The notes below the pieces were generated by a model that did not search any database, was not told the origin of the DNA, and worked only from the letters and a program-made list of their open reading frames with translations. A stretch of DNA of 64,000 nt from Chthoniobacteraceae bacterium. Its GTDB lineage: Bacteria > Verrucomicrobiota > Verrucomicrobiia > Chthoniobacterales > Chthoniobacteraceae. Below, in pieces: positions 15,324 through 25,092 of this stretch. The stretch's first letter is position 1. Each line of letters begins with the position of its first letter. The DNA lies in the NCBI GenBank assembly GCA_028293625.1, contig JAQGOL010000035.1:529087-593086 (forward strand), written 5' to 3'. The translations under genes were made by a program, and so were the position numbers.

Positions 15324-17536
15324 ATTCGGTGCCGATTTCTGAGCCCGGTTTGGACGTCTGCGCCCGCGAACCGATCCATATCCCCGGCGCGATCCAACCG
15401 CACGGGGCCCTGCTGGCGGTGCGCGAGCCGGAGCTGACAATTTCGCAGGCAAGCGTGAATTGCGGCACGCTCCTGGGATTAAATCCAGCCGACCTGCTTG
15501 GACTCAATCTTTACGACCTGCTGGATCCCGAGGAAAAAGCGAAAATCGCCGATGCGCTGGAACAAAAAAATCCGGCGCAGGAATCGCCGCTACCAATCTC
15601 CTTTAACGGCCGCCGATTTGATGCGCTCCTGCATCGGCATGATGGAGTTCTGATTGTTGAACTGGAGCCGGCACCACCAGGGGCCGAAAACTTTGCGCGG
15701 CACCATCGCCGTCTGCAGGGGTTTATCGAGGAAATGCAGCATGCGGCGACATTGCCCGCGTTTTACGCTGTCGTGGCGCGGGCGGTTTCGCAACTTACCG
15801 GTTACGAGCGGGTGATGGTGTACAAATTTGACCCTGACTGGAATGGCGAGGTTTTGGGGGAAATGCTCAGCGCGGATGTCGATTCCTATGTAGGCCTGCA
15901 TTTTCCCGCCTCAGATATCCCCGCACAGGCACGCGCTCTTTATGCGCGCAGTTGGTTGCGGATCATCCCGACTGTTGATTACACGCCCGCTGTTCTGGAA
16001 CCTGCGCTCAACCCGCAGACCGGCCGCCCGCTTGACCTCTCGTATGCTGTTCTGCGCTCGGTCTCGCCGATCCATTTGGAATATCTGCGCAACATGGAGG
16101 TTGGCGCATCAATGTCGATTTCGCTCCTTGTGGAAGGGAAGCTGTGGGGATTGATTGCCTGTCACCACCGCACGGAGCGGCAACTGCCGTTTGCGGTGCG
16201 CGCAGCGTGTGAACTTTTCGGGCAGATCACTTCGCGCGAAATCACCGCCAAACAGGAGGAGGAACGCCTCGGCAAACAAGCTGAAATCAACACGATCCAG
16301 ACCCGGTTTTTCGATGCGATTTCGCGCGCGGAAAATCTGGCTGAAGCGTTGCTGCGTTACGCGCCAAGCCTGCTCGAATTCATGAACGCGGCGGGCGCGG
16401 CGATTTGCCTGGGTGGCCAATGCAGCCTCGTAGGACAGACGCCCCCGCGTGATCACGTGAGCGCTTTGTTGAACTGGCTGCAGGAACGTGGCGAGGAACC
16501 GGTTTTTGCCACCGACTCGCTCTCCCTGCACTGGGCACCGGCCGCCGGTTTCAAGGAGGCGGCGAGCGGATTGCTTTCGGTGAAAATCTCCCGTGTTGAA
16601 CCGCACTTTGTCCTCTGGTTTCGCCCGGAAGTGCCTGCCACGGTCAATTGGGCCGGCGAACCCAAAAAAAGCGCTGATGGACGGCTGCATCCCCGCAAAT
16701 CGTTCGCTATCTGGCAGGAAACCGTTACCGGCCGCTCACTGCCGTGGGATGAGGGGGATTTGCGAGGCGCGCACGAATTGCGCGGCGCACTCAATGCTTT
16801 GGTCATTCGCCGCACCGAAAGGCTTCTGCATCTGAACACCGAGCTTGAGCGCAAAAACAGCGATCTCAATTCTTTTGCTTACATTGCTTCGCACGACCTG
16901 AAGGAACCGTTGCGCGGGATCCATCATTTCTCCCGGTTTCTGCGGGAAGACCATGCCGTGGAGCTTGGAGCCGAGGGTTTGCGCAAGGTCGACACGATCG
17001 CCGCGCTTGCTTCCAACACCAATGATCTGCTGATTGCACTGGCCCATTTTTCAGAAATCGGCCGGATGGAACTTACTCTGCGCGAAAGCGATCTGCGGCA
17101 GATTTTGGATGAAGTGCTCGCCTCGCTCGCCGCTGCCGTTCATGAGTCGGCGGTCGAAATTCGGCGGCCGCGCACGCTGCCCCTGGAGCGGTGCGATCCG
17201 GTGCTGGTGCGCGAGATTTTCGCCAACCTGATTGCCAATGCCATTAAGTATAACGATAAGCCCGTCAAATGGGTGGAGATCTCCTGGCGGGATCCTGAGC
17301 CAGGGCAGGAAGAACGAGGTCCGGTGTTTACAGTCAGCGATAACGGCATCGGTATTCGGGAGCGCAACCTCGATGCCGCGTTCCAGATGTTTCGCCGGCT
17401 AAATAAGCACACATTCAGCGGCGGCACCGGCGCGGGGCTGGCGATTGTCAAAAGTGTGGTTGAACGCCATGGCGGCCACATCTGGGTGGAGTCGGTGCTT
17501 GGTGAAGGAAGCACCTTTTTATTCACACTCAGATGA
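15320..17536 (+). CDS. bphP: bacteriophytochrome histidine kinase
   Basis: 738-aa red/far-red photoreceptor kinase. PAS domain with chromophore Cys14 in VCAREPIHIPGAIQPHG. GAF about 130-300 with PASDIP at 196-201, H252 in SPIHLEYLRNMEVGAS and CHH at 281-283. PHY about 310-490 with the tongue motif PRKSF (458-462). HisKA with H525 in SHDLKEP. HATPase with N-box ANLIANAIKY, DNGIGI (674-679) and GTGAGLAI. All landmarks for covalent biliverdin binding and autophosphorylation are present. The GTG start overlaps the bphO stop; a TTG 30 bp upstream would place the Cys at residue 24. An Rcp1-like regulator follows. Confidence 0.96.
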   Translation: MNSVPISEPGLDVCAREPIHIPGAIQPHGALLAVREPELTISQASVNCGTLLGLNPADLLGLNLYDLLDPEEKAKIADALEQKNPAQESPLPISFNGRRFDALLHRHDGVLIVELEPAPPGAENFARHHRRLQGFIEEMQHAATLPAFYAVVARAVSQLTGYERVMVYKFDPDWNGEVLGEMLSADVDSYVGLHFPASDIPAQARALYARSWLRIIPTVDYTPAVLEPALNPQTGRPLDLSYAVLRSVSPIHLEYLRNMEVGASMSISLLVEGKLWGLIACHHRTERQLPFAVRAACELFGQITSREITAKQEEERLGKQAEINTIQTRFFDAISRAENLAEALLRYAPSLLEFMNAAGAAICLGGQCSLVGQTPPRDHVSALLNWLQERGEEPVFATDSLSLHWAPAAGFKEAASGLLSVKISRVEPHFVLWFRPEVPATVNWAGEPKKSADGRLHPRKSFAIWQETVTGRSLPWDEGDLRGAHELRGALNALVIRRTERLLHLNTELERKNSDLNSFAYIASHDLKEPLRGIHHFSRFLREDHAVELGAEGLRKVDTIAALASNTNDLLIALAHFSEIGRMELTLRESDLRQILDEVLASLAAAVHESAVEIRRPRTLPLERCDPVLVREIFANLIANAIKYNDKPVKWVEISWRDPEPGQEERGPVFTVSDNGIGIRERNLDAAFQMFRRLNKHTFSGGTGAGLAIVKSVVERHGGHIWVESVLGEGSTFLFTLR

Positions 17537-17614
17537 GGGGTGGTTCCCGTCATAATAAACGTGTTTTTGACCGCCCTGCCAACCAAGCCCCCTGGAAATA
17601 AAACTTCTTCGGAT

Positions 17615-18067
17615 ATGCCTCATTCCATTCTGATTATTGAAGACCAGGACGCGGACTTTGAAGCGATCGAACGCGGCCTGCGGCGGCTCGGCGTGGAATA
17701 TCCGGTCACCCGCTGTACGGACGCAGAGGATGCCCTCGATTATCTCTACGGTCGCGGCGTTCACCGGCGCAATCCTGGCGAGCAGCAGCCGCCCACCATT
17801 GTACTGCTCGATTTGAAATTGGATGGCGGTGACGGCCGGGAGGTTCTCGCCCGGGTAAAACAAGACGATTACCTTAAAGCCATTCCGATCATTGTCTGGA
17901 GTGGTTCCAACGATCCGCATGACGTTGAAATTTCCTATCGCCTGGGAGCCAATTCTTTTGTGCGCAAAACCTTCGATTTTTCTGAAGTAAACGAAACCCT
18001 GGAGCGTCTCGCGCGCTTCTGGCTGGAAACGGCGGTGCTGCCCCCCATCCCCAATGCTCCTTACTGA
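17615..18067 (+). CDS. Rcp1-like response regulator of the phytochrome
   Basis: 150-aa receiver-only protein of the Rcp1 type that partners phytochrome kinases. It has LIIEDQDADFEAIER at the N-terminus, LLDLKLDGGDGREVL with phosphoacceptor D66, IIVWSGS, and K118 in FVRKTF, where most receivers have KP (here KT). ATG 17615 is chosen because the sequence upstream to 17540 lacks receiver features. It lies 78 bp after bphP and overlaps the hybrid kinase by 14 bp. Expected to be phosphorylated by BphP and to act by protein contact, as it has no DNA-binding domain. Confidence 0.9.
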   Translation: MPHSILIIEDQDADFEAIERGLRRLGVEYPVTRCTDAEDALDYLYGRGVHRRNPGEQQPPTIVLLDLKLDGGDGREVLARVKQDDYLKAIPIIVWSGSNDPHDVEISYRLGANSFVRKTFDFSEVNETLERLARFWLETAVLPPIPNAPY

Positions 18068-19673
18068 GACGCCCGTCACGACTCTGCTCGTGCTCGACGA
18101 CAGTGCCGAAGATCGCGAAATTCTCCGCCGCCTGCTCGCTTCGGATCCGCGCCGCGAGTACGTAATCCACGAACGCACTGATATCGAAGAAGCCGTCAAC
18201 GCCTGTCGCGAGCTCAAGCCGGACTGTGTCCTTCTCGATTACTCATTAGGCGATGGCACCGGACTCGATTTCCTCACTCTCCTCCCGCAAATCGGAGGCA
18301 CCCGCGCGTTTCCGGTGGTCATGCTCACAGGCTCAGGGAGCGAGGAAATCGCTGCAACCGCGTTTCGGTCGGGTGCGCAGGATTATCTCGTAAAGGGGAC
18401 GCTGACCCCCGACGCGTTGCAACGCGCGATTGTCGGCGCGATCTACAAGGCGCAAACCGAGCGGTTGCTCGATACCCAGCGCCTCGAACTTGAAAGCCTT
18501 TTCCAACAGGCTCAGGAAGCCAACGCACGAAAAGATCAATTCCTTGCCGCGCTGTCCCATGAATTGCGCACGCCGTTAACTCCCATCCTTACAGCGGTTT
18601 CCTCAGTGCAGGTCAGCGCGCTGAGCGCCGGTGAGTTGGAAGACCTGTTTGCGACAATTCGCCGCAATGTGGAACTTGAGGCGCGCCTGATCGACGATCT
18701 GCTCGACCTCACACGCATCGCAAAAGACAAGCTGCGCCTTGATCTGCGCCCAACCGATGCGCATGAGGTCTTGCGCCACGCGCTCGATACGTGCCTGGAA
18801 GATATCACCCGCAAAAAGCTGCGGTTCTCTTTTCATTTACATTCCAGCGCCCATACCGTTGCCGCCGATCCTGCCCGGCTTCAGCAGGTTTTTTGGAATC
18901 TGCTCAAGAATGCGGTCAAATTTACTCCCGAGGAGGGCGAAGTGCGCATCGAGACCCACAATCCCACGCCGGGTGAACTTCAAATCGAAGTTTCTGACAA
19001 CGGGATCGGAATCGCGCCCGAGATGCTGCCAAAGATTTTTAACGCGTTTGAACAGGGCGGTCCGGCCATGACCCATCGCTTTGGCGGCCTTGGATTGGGG
19101 TTGGCTATTTCTCACGCGCTGGTGGCGGCTCATCACGGTAGGCTCGCCGTGGAAAGCGACGGCATAGGTCACGGAGCCCGCTTTTTTGTTACTTTGCCAA
19201 CGGTCGCCCCGGAGGTGGATTCATTAAATCCCAACGAGTCCGCCAGCCCGGATTCCATCGAGAAGTCGGCAGCGGAATTTTCTTTTTCGAAATGCCTGGT
19301 GATGCTGGTTGAGGATCACGCTGATAGCGCTTGGATTCTTGCCCGGGTTATGCGGCGGCGCGGCTATCAAGTTGTTCTTGCAGCCAGTGTTGCCGAGGCA
19401 TTGGCTACTTTTGAGCGGGAGGAAGTCCATGCTCTGGTGAGTGACATCGGCCTGCCCGACGGAGACGGCGTCGGTTTGATGGAACGTTTGCGCCAGATTC
19501 GCCCGGTTCCCGGCATCGCTCTCAGCGGCTACGGAATGGAGCATGACCTCGCCCGCACGCGCGCGGCTGGATTTCAGGAACACCTTACCAAGCCGATCGA
19601 TTGGCCGCAGCTCGACGCCGCATTAGTCCGCCTGCTGAGTGCCAACCCGTGTTCGCAGACGGACGGCTTTTGA
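18054..19673 (+). CDS. hybrid histidine kinase with receivers at both ends
   Basis: 539-aa cytoplasmic protein. REC about 10-130 (LLVLDDSAED, D62 in LLDYSLGDGTG, K114 in YLVKG). HisKA with H169 in ALSHELRTPLTPI. HATPase with WNLLKNAVKFTP, SDNGIGI and FGGLGLGLAI. Second REC about 413-530 (D464 in VSDIGLPDGDG, K513 in LTKPI). There is no transmembrane segment or sensor domain, so input must come through the N-terminal receiver, most simply from BphP directly or via the Rcp1-like protein. Overlap with the preceding gene by 14 bp places it in the same operon. Output target unknown. Confidence 0.92.
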   Translation: MLLTETPVTTLLVLDDSAEDREILRRLLASDPRREYVIHERTDIEEAVNACRELKPDCVLLDYSLGDGTGLDFLTLLPQIGGTRAFPVVMLTGSGSEEIAATAFRSGAQDYLVKGTLTPDALQRAIVGAIYKAQTERLLDTQRLELESLFQQAQEANARKDQFLAALSHELRTPLTPILTAVSSVQVSALSAGELEDLFATIRRNVELEARLIDDLLDLTRIAKDKLRLDLRPTDAHEVLRHALDTCLEDITRKKLRFSFHLHSSAHTVAADPARLQQVFWNLLKNAVKFTPEEGEVRIETHNPTPGELQIEVSDNGIGIAPEMLPKIFNAFEQGGPAMTHRFGGLGLGLAISHALVAAHHGRLAVESDGIGHGARFFVTLPTVAPEVDSLNPNESASPDSIEKSAAEFSFSKCLVMLVEDHADSAWILARVMRRRGYQVVLAASVAEALATFEREEVHALVSDIGLPDGDGVGLMERLRQIRPVPGIALSGYGMEHDLARTRAAGFQEHLTKPIDWPQLDAALVRLLSANPCSQTDGF

Positions 19674-19777
19674 GCGGCAAGTATCCTTTGAGCGGCGTCA
19701 GGCCTGAATGCATGAGGCCCGTTTGGGCAAAGTAAACCGCGTCCCCGCGATGCGATTACTTCGATTCAGTAGACGCT

Positions 19778-20134
19778 ATGAAATGCAATCTTCTGCTCGC
19801 CGCGCTTGCCGGCGTCCTGTTACTCGCGCAATTGGAATCAGTCTATGCCGTGCAAATTGAGGCACAACCTCACGGCAACTACGAAGGAGATGGATACGCC
19901 GCGCAAGTGACTGAACCCGTGCCCGGCACCTTTCACATTACAGGCTGGCAGCATGGCCTGCCGGGAACTTCGCGTAAGGTACGGAAAGTCGTGGAAGCCA
20001 ACGGAGCCAAATCCGGCGCGGAAATTCTCTTTAGCGGCAAAGATTGGAGCGCACAAATCCAACCCGAGAATGGCCTGCTGATTGGGCGCTATAGCAATGG
20101 GCAGATCTGGAGGCTGCGCAAAGTGTCAAAATAA
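19778..20134 (+). CDS. small exported protein, unknown
   Basis: 118-aa protein with a clear signal peptide (MKCNLLLAALAGVLLLAQ, cleavage near residue 24) and a mature beta-rich part containing NYEGDGYAAQV, FHITGWQHGLPG and LIGRYSNGQIWRL. No family is recognised. It lies 104 bp after the phytochrome operon and is probably transcribed separately. Possibly a periplasmic or lipid-facing beta-barrel fragment; function unknown. Confidence 0.65.
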   Translation: MKCNLLLAALAGVLLLAQLESVYAVQIEAQPHGNYEGDGYAAQVTEPVPGTFHITGWQHGLPGTSRKVRKVVEANGAKSGAEILFSGKDWSAQIQPENGLLIGRYSNGQIWRLRKVSK

Positions 20135-20321
20135 GCCCCATGAAACGCCTAGGTTAGGCAAGCGCATAAGCGGCTCCAGCGCCTCTGGACAACTAACAAG
20201 GCAATGCGCCTGAAAGCTGCCGCGTCTTAAATACGATCAATGCCAACGGCCTAAAGCCGATTACTTTTGCAGGAGATTCCCCGCTTTTCATCACTCCTTT
20301 ACCCTGCTCTCCTCTGGTTCG

Positions 20322-21158
20322 ATGAAAACCCTTCTCAGCGCCCTCACCGCTGTCACTCTCCTGACAGCGATTCCTGCCTCCTCCCTGTTTGCCGCCGAAA
20401 AAGCCGATCCAAAGGCCCAGGTGCAACTATTGATTCCCAAGTTCCAGGCCAAGTCGAAGGCGGGTAAAACCGCCGAAGCCGATTATGCTGACGAACTTAA
20501 GGAACTTGATGCTCTTATAGCGGCCCAAAAGGATGATAAGAGTGATGACTCCGCCGGCCTGGTAATGTTGAAGGCACAAATCTATGCCCAGCTTTTTGAA
20601 GATACCGAGAAAGCCACCCAGATCCTCAAACAGCTTAAAACCGATTACCCGGACACCGCTACAAGCAAGCAGGCCGATCGTTTCCTGGAGATGATGGAGA
20701 AACAAGCTGCCTCCTCCAAAATCCAAAACGCGCTTAAGCCCGGCACGCAGTTCCCCGATTTCTCTGAAAACGACATCAATGGGAAACCGCTCTCCATTGC
20801 CAACTACAAAGGCAAAGTGGTGCTTGTGGATTTCTGGGCGACCTGGTGCGGGCCGTGCGTGGCTGAACTTCCAAATGTCATTGCCGCTTACGACAAGTAT
20901 CATGACAAAGGCTTTGAAATCATCGGCATCAGCCTCGATAGCGAGAAGGAAAAGCTGGACAGTTTTATTGCGAGCAAGAAAGTGACTTGGCCACAATTCT
21001 TTGATGGCCAGGGTTGGCAGAACAAGTTGGCTGCCCAATATGGCGTCAACAGCATCCCGGCCACTTACCTGCTCGATAAGGAAGGCAAGATTATCGCCAA
21101 AGGTCTTCGTGGGGAAGCTCTCGGCGCAGCGGTAGCCAAAGCTCTGGGCGAAAACTAA
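20322..21158 (+). CDS. exported TlpA/ResA-like thioredoxin with N-terminal helical domain
   Basis: 278-aa periplasmic protein. Signal peptide about 1-24. A charged helical domain spans 30-135, with TPR-like spacing (AQLFEDTEKATQILKQLKTDYPDT). An AhpC/TSA-type thioredoxin domain follows from about 140. The redox motif WCGPC (C176, C179) sits in VDFWATWCGPCVAELP, and the cis-Pro loop reads VNSIPATYLLDKEGKII. Family members reduce or isomerise disulfides in exported proteins, often for cytochrome c maturation. A multi-haem partner is not adjacent, but a c-type cytochrome protein is encoded 1.1 kb downstream. A strong terminator follows. Confidence 0.9.
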   Translation: MKTLLSALTAVTLLTAIPASSLFAAEKADPKAQVQLLIPKFQAKSKAGKTAEADYADELKELDALIAAQKDDKSDDSAGLVMLKAQIYAQLFEDTEKATQILKQLKTDYPDTATSKQADRFLEMMEKQAASSKIQNALKPGTQFPDFSENDINGKPLSIANYKGKVVLVDFWATWCGPCVAELPNVIAAYDKYHDKGFEIIGISLDSEKEKLDSFIASKKVTWPQFFDGQGWQNKLAAQYGVNSIPATYLLDKEGKIIAKGLRGEALGAAVAKALGEN

Positions 21159-21179
21159 GAAGCGTCCACTCATTTCCAG

Positions 21180-21215
21180 GCGGAATGCGGTTCATCCCGC
21201 ATTCCGCTTTTTTTT
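21180..21215 (+). terminator. Rho-independent terminator after the thioredoxin gene
   Basis: GCGGAATGCGG (21180-21190), loop TTCATC, CCGCATTCCGC (21197-21207): an 11-bp perfect stem followed by eight T residues (21208-21215). It lies 21 bp past the TlpA-like stop codon. Confidence 0.93.
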
Positions 21216-21369
21216 GTACCTGCAATTTACTCCTCGAAAGTTCCTTCCGGAGCCAGTGCACTTCCATAACGTCCGGCTTCAGCGTACAGCCGGACAATTC
21301 GGTGTTTTTCCCTCCATATTTGTCCTCGTTGGACTTGGCTGCAGGCCAAACGCAGCCAAAAGTCTATGA

Positions 21370-22173
21370 ATGAAACCGGCAATCGACTTGAACTACGAAA
21401 CTCCGGTCGATGCGGCCCTTCAAGGATGGCTTGAAAATCTTGATTCCACCTTGCAGGCAGCCTTGCAGATGACCGCTGGCGATACTGCGGCCGGCATTCT
21501 CGATCTAAAGAGTGGACGTCTCGCCATGGTCCGTCCCGACCACCTCCAATACGCGGCGAGCGTTGCGAAGATAGGCATCCTTCTGGCGTGGTTTGATACG
21601 CATCCCAAAACAGCTTCCCAGGTCGATTTGCAAACTGAGCACGAGCTTGGGTTGATGATCAAAGCTTCCAGCAATGAGATGGCAGCGAAATTCTCGCGCG
21701 AGCTTGGTCTTATGAATATCCAGACGATCCTGAATCGCCACGGATTCTATAATAAGGAGCATGGGGGAGGACTTTGGGTCGGGCGGCATTACGGCCAAAG
21801 CGGCGAACGTTATGGCGATCCGATTGCGGATCATTCACACGCCGCAACCGTGCGCCAGCTATTGCGATTCTATCTGCTCCTTGAACAAGGAACCCTTCTT
21901 TCCTCAACAGCGTCCGCCGCGATGGCCCGCGTATTCGAGTCCCCCGAAATCGCGCACGACGACATTAAATTTGTAAAAGCCCTGAGGGGCCGTGCTGACC
22001 TGCGTATCCACCGCAAATGGGGGACGTGGGAGGATTGGCGGCACGATACAGCCGCCATCGCCGGGCCGGGCCGCCATTACATCCTGGTGGCACTTACCCA
22101 TCATCCGCGCGGGGACGAATATCTTGAGCAGTTGGCTGCTGCCGTGGACGACAAGTTAGCCTCCGATCTATAA
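21370..22173 (+). CDS. class A beta-lactamase-like serine hydrolase, cytoplasmic form
   Basis: 267-aa protein of the serine beta-lactamase/penicillin-binding fold. SxxK is ASVAK (S64, K67), the second motif is SSN at 100-102, and the KTG position is occupied by KWG (216-218) in IHRKWGTW. The Trp replacing Thr, and the absence of any signal peptide or lipobox, argue against a secreted antibiotic-resistance enzyme. Relatives annotated 'serine hydrolase' act as peptidases, esterases or amidases. Monocistronic, bounded by the terminator upstream and the PVC cytochrome gene downstream. Confidence 0.75.
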   Translation: MKPAIDLNYETPVDAALQGWLENLDSTLQAALQMTAGDTAAGILDLKSGRLAMVRPDHLQYAASVAKIGILLAWFDTHPKTASQVDLQTEHELGLMIKASSNEMAAKFSRELGLMNIQTILNRHGFYNKEHGGGLWVGRHYGQSGERYGDPIADHSHAATVRQLLRFYLLLEQGTLLSSTASAAMARVFESPEIAHDDIKFVKALRGRADLRIHRKWGTWEDWRHDTAAIAGPGRHYILVALTHHPRGDEYLEQLAAAVDDKLASDL

Positions 22174-22258
22174 ACAACGCATTGTAATTATCCGCAGCTC
22201 TCTTCCTTGAAAATTAGCGTTCATTCGCGCTGATCTCCGGCTTGAATCCGGCGTTCCC

Positions 22259-25012
22259 ATGAAAACACCTCCCCAGACTGTTCTCACGGCCGTCCTTGCG
22301 CTTTTGGCCAGGACTGCTTTTGCCGAAGAATCAACGGCTACGTTCGCCGGCAAGAATTTTACGTTTTCCTCTGCTTACACTCTTGAGCTGGCCGCCGGTC
22401 AGCCCCTTGTGGAGCGCCCCATTGAAGCGTGCTTCGACAACAGAGGCCGGCTCTACGTGACCGAATCCTCAGGTTCGAACGAACCCGCGCAGAAGCAGCT
22501 CGAAAAAAAGCCGCATCGAGTGCTTCGCCTGGTCGACACCGATGGCGATGGTCGCTTCGATCAGCGCACGGTATTTGCCGAGGGATTGATGTTTCCCGAG
22601 GGCTGTCTTTGGCATGAGGACGCGCTTTATGTGGCCGCACCACCGCAAATCTGGAAGTTCACCGATATGGACGGCGATGGGGTGGCGGAGAAACGCGAGG
22701 TATGGTTTGACGGCAAAACGCTTACCGGTTGCGCCAACGATTTACATGGCCCCTACGCCGGACCCGATGGATGGATCTATTGGTGTAAAGGCGCTTTTGC
22801 GGAACAGACTTACGACCTGCCGGGAGAATTAGGCTGGAAAACTTCCGCATCCCATGTCTTTCGCGCGCGTCCCGACGGCTCGGGGCTCGAACCGGTTTTT
22901 ACCGCCGGCATGGATAATCCAGTTGGCCTCACATGGACACCGGAGGGCGAAATGATCGTGTGCGGCACCTTTCTGCAAAACCCGGCAGACGGCCGCCGCG
23001 ATGGTCTTATCCATGCCGTCTATGGAGGGGTTTGGGGAAAAACACACGACGTGCTTGCCGGCCATCCGCTCACCGGCGCTCTGATGCCGCCGATGACCCA
23101 TCTTGGTCCCGGCGCGCCGTGCGGCCTTGCGAGTTATGGCCGTGATCTCCTTGTTACGCAATTTAATCTGCGCACCGTATCCCGGCACACGCTCATCGAC
23201 GATGGAGCCACTTATCATACCGAGGATTTCCCTTTTCTTACCTGCGATCATCCGGATTTTCATCCGACCGATGTCCTCCAGGCTCCGGACGGCAGCGTGC
23301 TTATTCTCGATACAGGCGGCTGGTATAAACTCTGTTGCCCGACCTCTCAGCTTGCCAAACCGAACGTGCTTGGCGGCATCTACCGGATGCGCAAAACGGG
23401 CGGCGAAATACCTGCTTCCTCTCCTTCGCCGCTATGGACCGCAGGCGATCCAAGCGACGCCGGGTTGCAAATCAAAAACCTTGAATCTTTAAATCCGCAC
23501 GTCCGGCGTCGGGCCGCCGAAATACTCGGCCGGATCCATGCGCGCGCGGCCGTTCCTGCGCTTTTGAAGGCGCTTGCGGCTCCCAATGTCGACCGCTTTC
23601 TTTTTCACTCGTTAACCTATGCCTTGCGGCAAATACAGGATCCGGCAGCTATCCGTCCGGCTCTTTTATCCACCAACCCGGCCGTGCAGGCTGCCGCGCT
23701 TTATGCGTTGGAGCAGATGCCTGAAGGCAACCTCACGACGGCTGAAGTAATCAACTTACTCGCCGCCGGCGACCCTCGGTTGGGGGAGGCCGCCGCGTTT
23801 GTCGTCGTCCGGCATCGCGAATGGGCGGGGGAATTAAAGCCATGGTTTATTCAGCGGCTTCAAACCGTCGCGGGGGATGACCCGGTGATGGGAAACGTCA
23901 TGCGCGGCTTCATCAACGAACCTCTCATTCGGCAATGGATTGGCGGGCAACTGAGCGAAATTACGACCAGTGGCAGCCGCGATTTCTTACTTCGGCTCAT
24001 GGCCGGATCGCGTGCGAAAACGCTGCCCTCCGAATGGATCGAGCCGCTTATCGGGTTGCTGAATCGCGGTGATGCCGCCGAGTTGATCTTTGCCGTGCTC
24101 GCCGCCGCACCGCCATCTGCCGGGTCGGGGTTCGATCCCGTTCTGCGCCGCATCGCCGCGGATGAAAGCCAGCCTGTCGGGCTGCGCCTTTCCGCGCTTG
24201 CCCGTAAATCAACTCCCCAACTGGACGATGCAGAGTTCACCTTGGTAATCGGACAGTTGCACGCCCCTGCGGCTGCGCCGCTTTTGGCCAAGGCCCGCCT
24301 GACAGGTCTGCAACAACTCCAACTCGCGCCCCTTGTAGGAAGTTCGGGGATACTGGAACGCACTCAGCTTCTCAAAGCGTTTGTTTCCGGCAAGGATGTG
24401 GAAGTCGGCCGCGCGCTGCTTGATTCAATTTCCGCCGCCTCTGTTTTAGCGAGCCTGCCGCGGGAATCCCTGGCCGAAGCTTTTGCCTCTTTCCCTGAAA
24501 GCATTCGCAAACAGCTCGAGATTGCCCAACTTGCCATGACATCGCCAGATCAACGCGCCCGTGTTGATGCGCTGGAAAAAACGCTGGGAGCTGGCGATAT
24601 CCAGCGCGGCGCGGTCCTCTTCCAGAGTAGCAAGGCGTCCTGTGCGAGTTGCCATCCGGTTGGTTACAAGGGCGGGCATCTCGGGCCCGACCTGAGCAGG
24701 ATCGGCACGGTGCGCACCCGGCGCGATCTCATCGAAGCGATTGTCTATCCGAGCGCCAGCTTTGCGCGCAGCTACGAGACTGTGCAGCTTATCGCTCGGG
24801 ATGGCAGCGAAACCTATGGCATCGTGACCAACCAAAATGCCGAGGCGCTTACGCTCGCCACAGCCCCGGCTACGCTTGCCGTTTCCATTTCACGCAGTGA
24901 AATCAAGACGCTTTTGCCGGCGGCATTCTCCCTCATGCCGCAAGGCTTCGACCAGATTCTTTCTTCCGGCGAGCTGGCCGACATCGTGGCGTACTTGCAG
25001 TCCATGCGCTAA
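22259..25012 (+). CDS. PVC-type haem-binding CxxCH dehydrogenase-like exported protein
   Basis: 917-aa exported protein of the architecture expanded in Planctomycetes and Verrucomicrobia. Signal peptide about 1-23. An N-terminal six-bladed propeller (about 50-380) has sugar-dehydrogenase/PQQ-like features (VLRLVDTDGDGRFD, DMDGDGVAEKR, NDLHGPYAGPDGWIY). HEAT-like repeats span about 410-560 (VRRRAAEILGRIHARAAVP). A C-terminal cytochrome c domain has CASCH at 795-799 and a distal SLMPQGFDQILS segment with the Met ligand. Members are thought to oxidise sugars or other organic substrates and pass electrons to the haem. The substrate cannot be told from sequence. Confidence 0.9.
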   Translation: MKTPPQTVLTAVLALLARTAFAEESTATFAGKNFTFSSAYTLELAAGQPLVERPIEACFDNRGRLYVTESSGSNEPAQKQLEKKPHRVLRLVDTDGDGRFDQRTVFAEGLMFPEGCLWHEDALYVAAPPQIWKFTDMDGDGVAEKREVWFDGKTLTGCANDLHGPYAGPDGWIYWCKGAFAEQTYDLPGELGWKTSASHVFRARPDGSGLEPVFTAGMDNPVGLTWTPEGEMIVCGTFLQNPADGRRDGLIHAVYGGVWGKTHDVLAGHPLTGALMPPMTHLGPGAPCGLASYGRDLLVTQFNLRTVSRHTLIDDGATYHTEDFPFLTCDHPDFHPTDVLQAPDGSVLILDTGGWYKLCCPTSQLAKPNVLGGIYRMRKTGGEIPASSPSPLWTAGDPSDAGLQIKNLESLNPHVRRRAAEILGRIHARAAVPALLKALAAPNVDRFLFHSLTYALRQIQDPAAIRPALLSTNPAVQAAALYALEQMPEGNLTTAEVINLLAAGDPRLGEAAAFVVVRHREWAGELKPWFIQRLQTVAGDDPVMGNVMRGFINEPLIRQWIGGQLSEITTSGSRDFLLRLMAGSRAKTLPSEWIEPLIGLLNRGDAAELIFAVLAAAPPSAGSGFDPVLRRIAADESQPVGLRLSALARKSTPQLDDAEFTLVIGQLHAPAAAPLLAKARLTGLQQLQLAPLVGSSGILERTQLLKAFVSGKDVEVGRALLDSISAASVLASLPRESLAEAFASFPESIRKQLEIAQLAMTSPDQRARVDALEKTLGAGDIQRGAVLFQSSKASCASCHPVGYKGGHLGPDLSRIGTVRTRRDLIEAIVYPSASFARSYETVQLIARDGSETYGIVTNQNAEALTLATAPATLAVSISRSEIKTLLPAAFSLMPQGFDQILSSGELADIVAYLQSMR

Positions 25013-25092
25013 ATTCAAGCCGGTGAAAAGAGAGGCTCTGATCTTGAAGACGAACAGGCTGCCCGCATCCTACGGCATGTCACGCATTGCGA

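Noticed and set aside
21370..22173. antibiotic-resistance beta-lactamase
   Set aside because: No signal peptide and the KTG motif is altered, so resistance is not supported.
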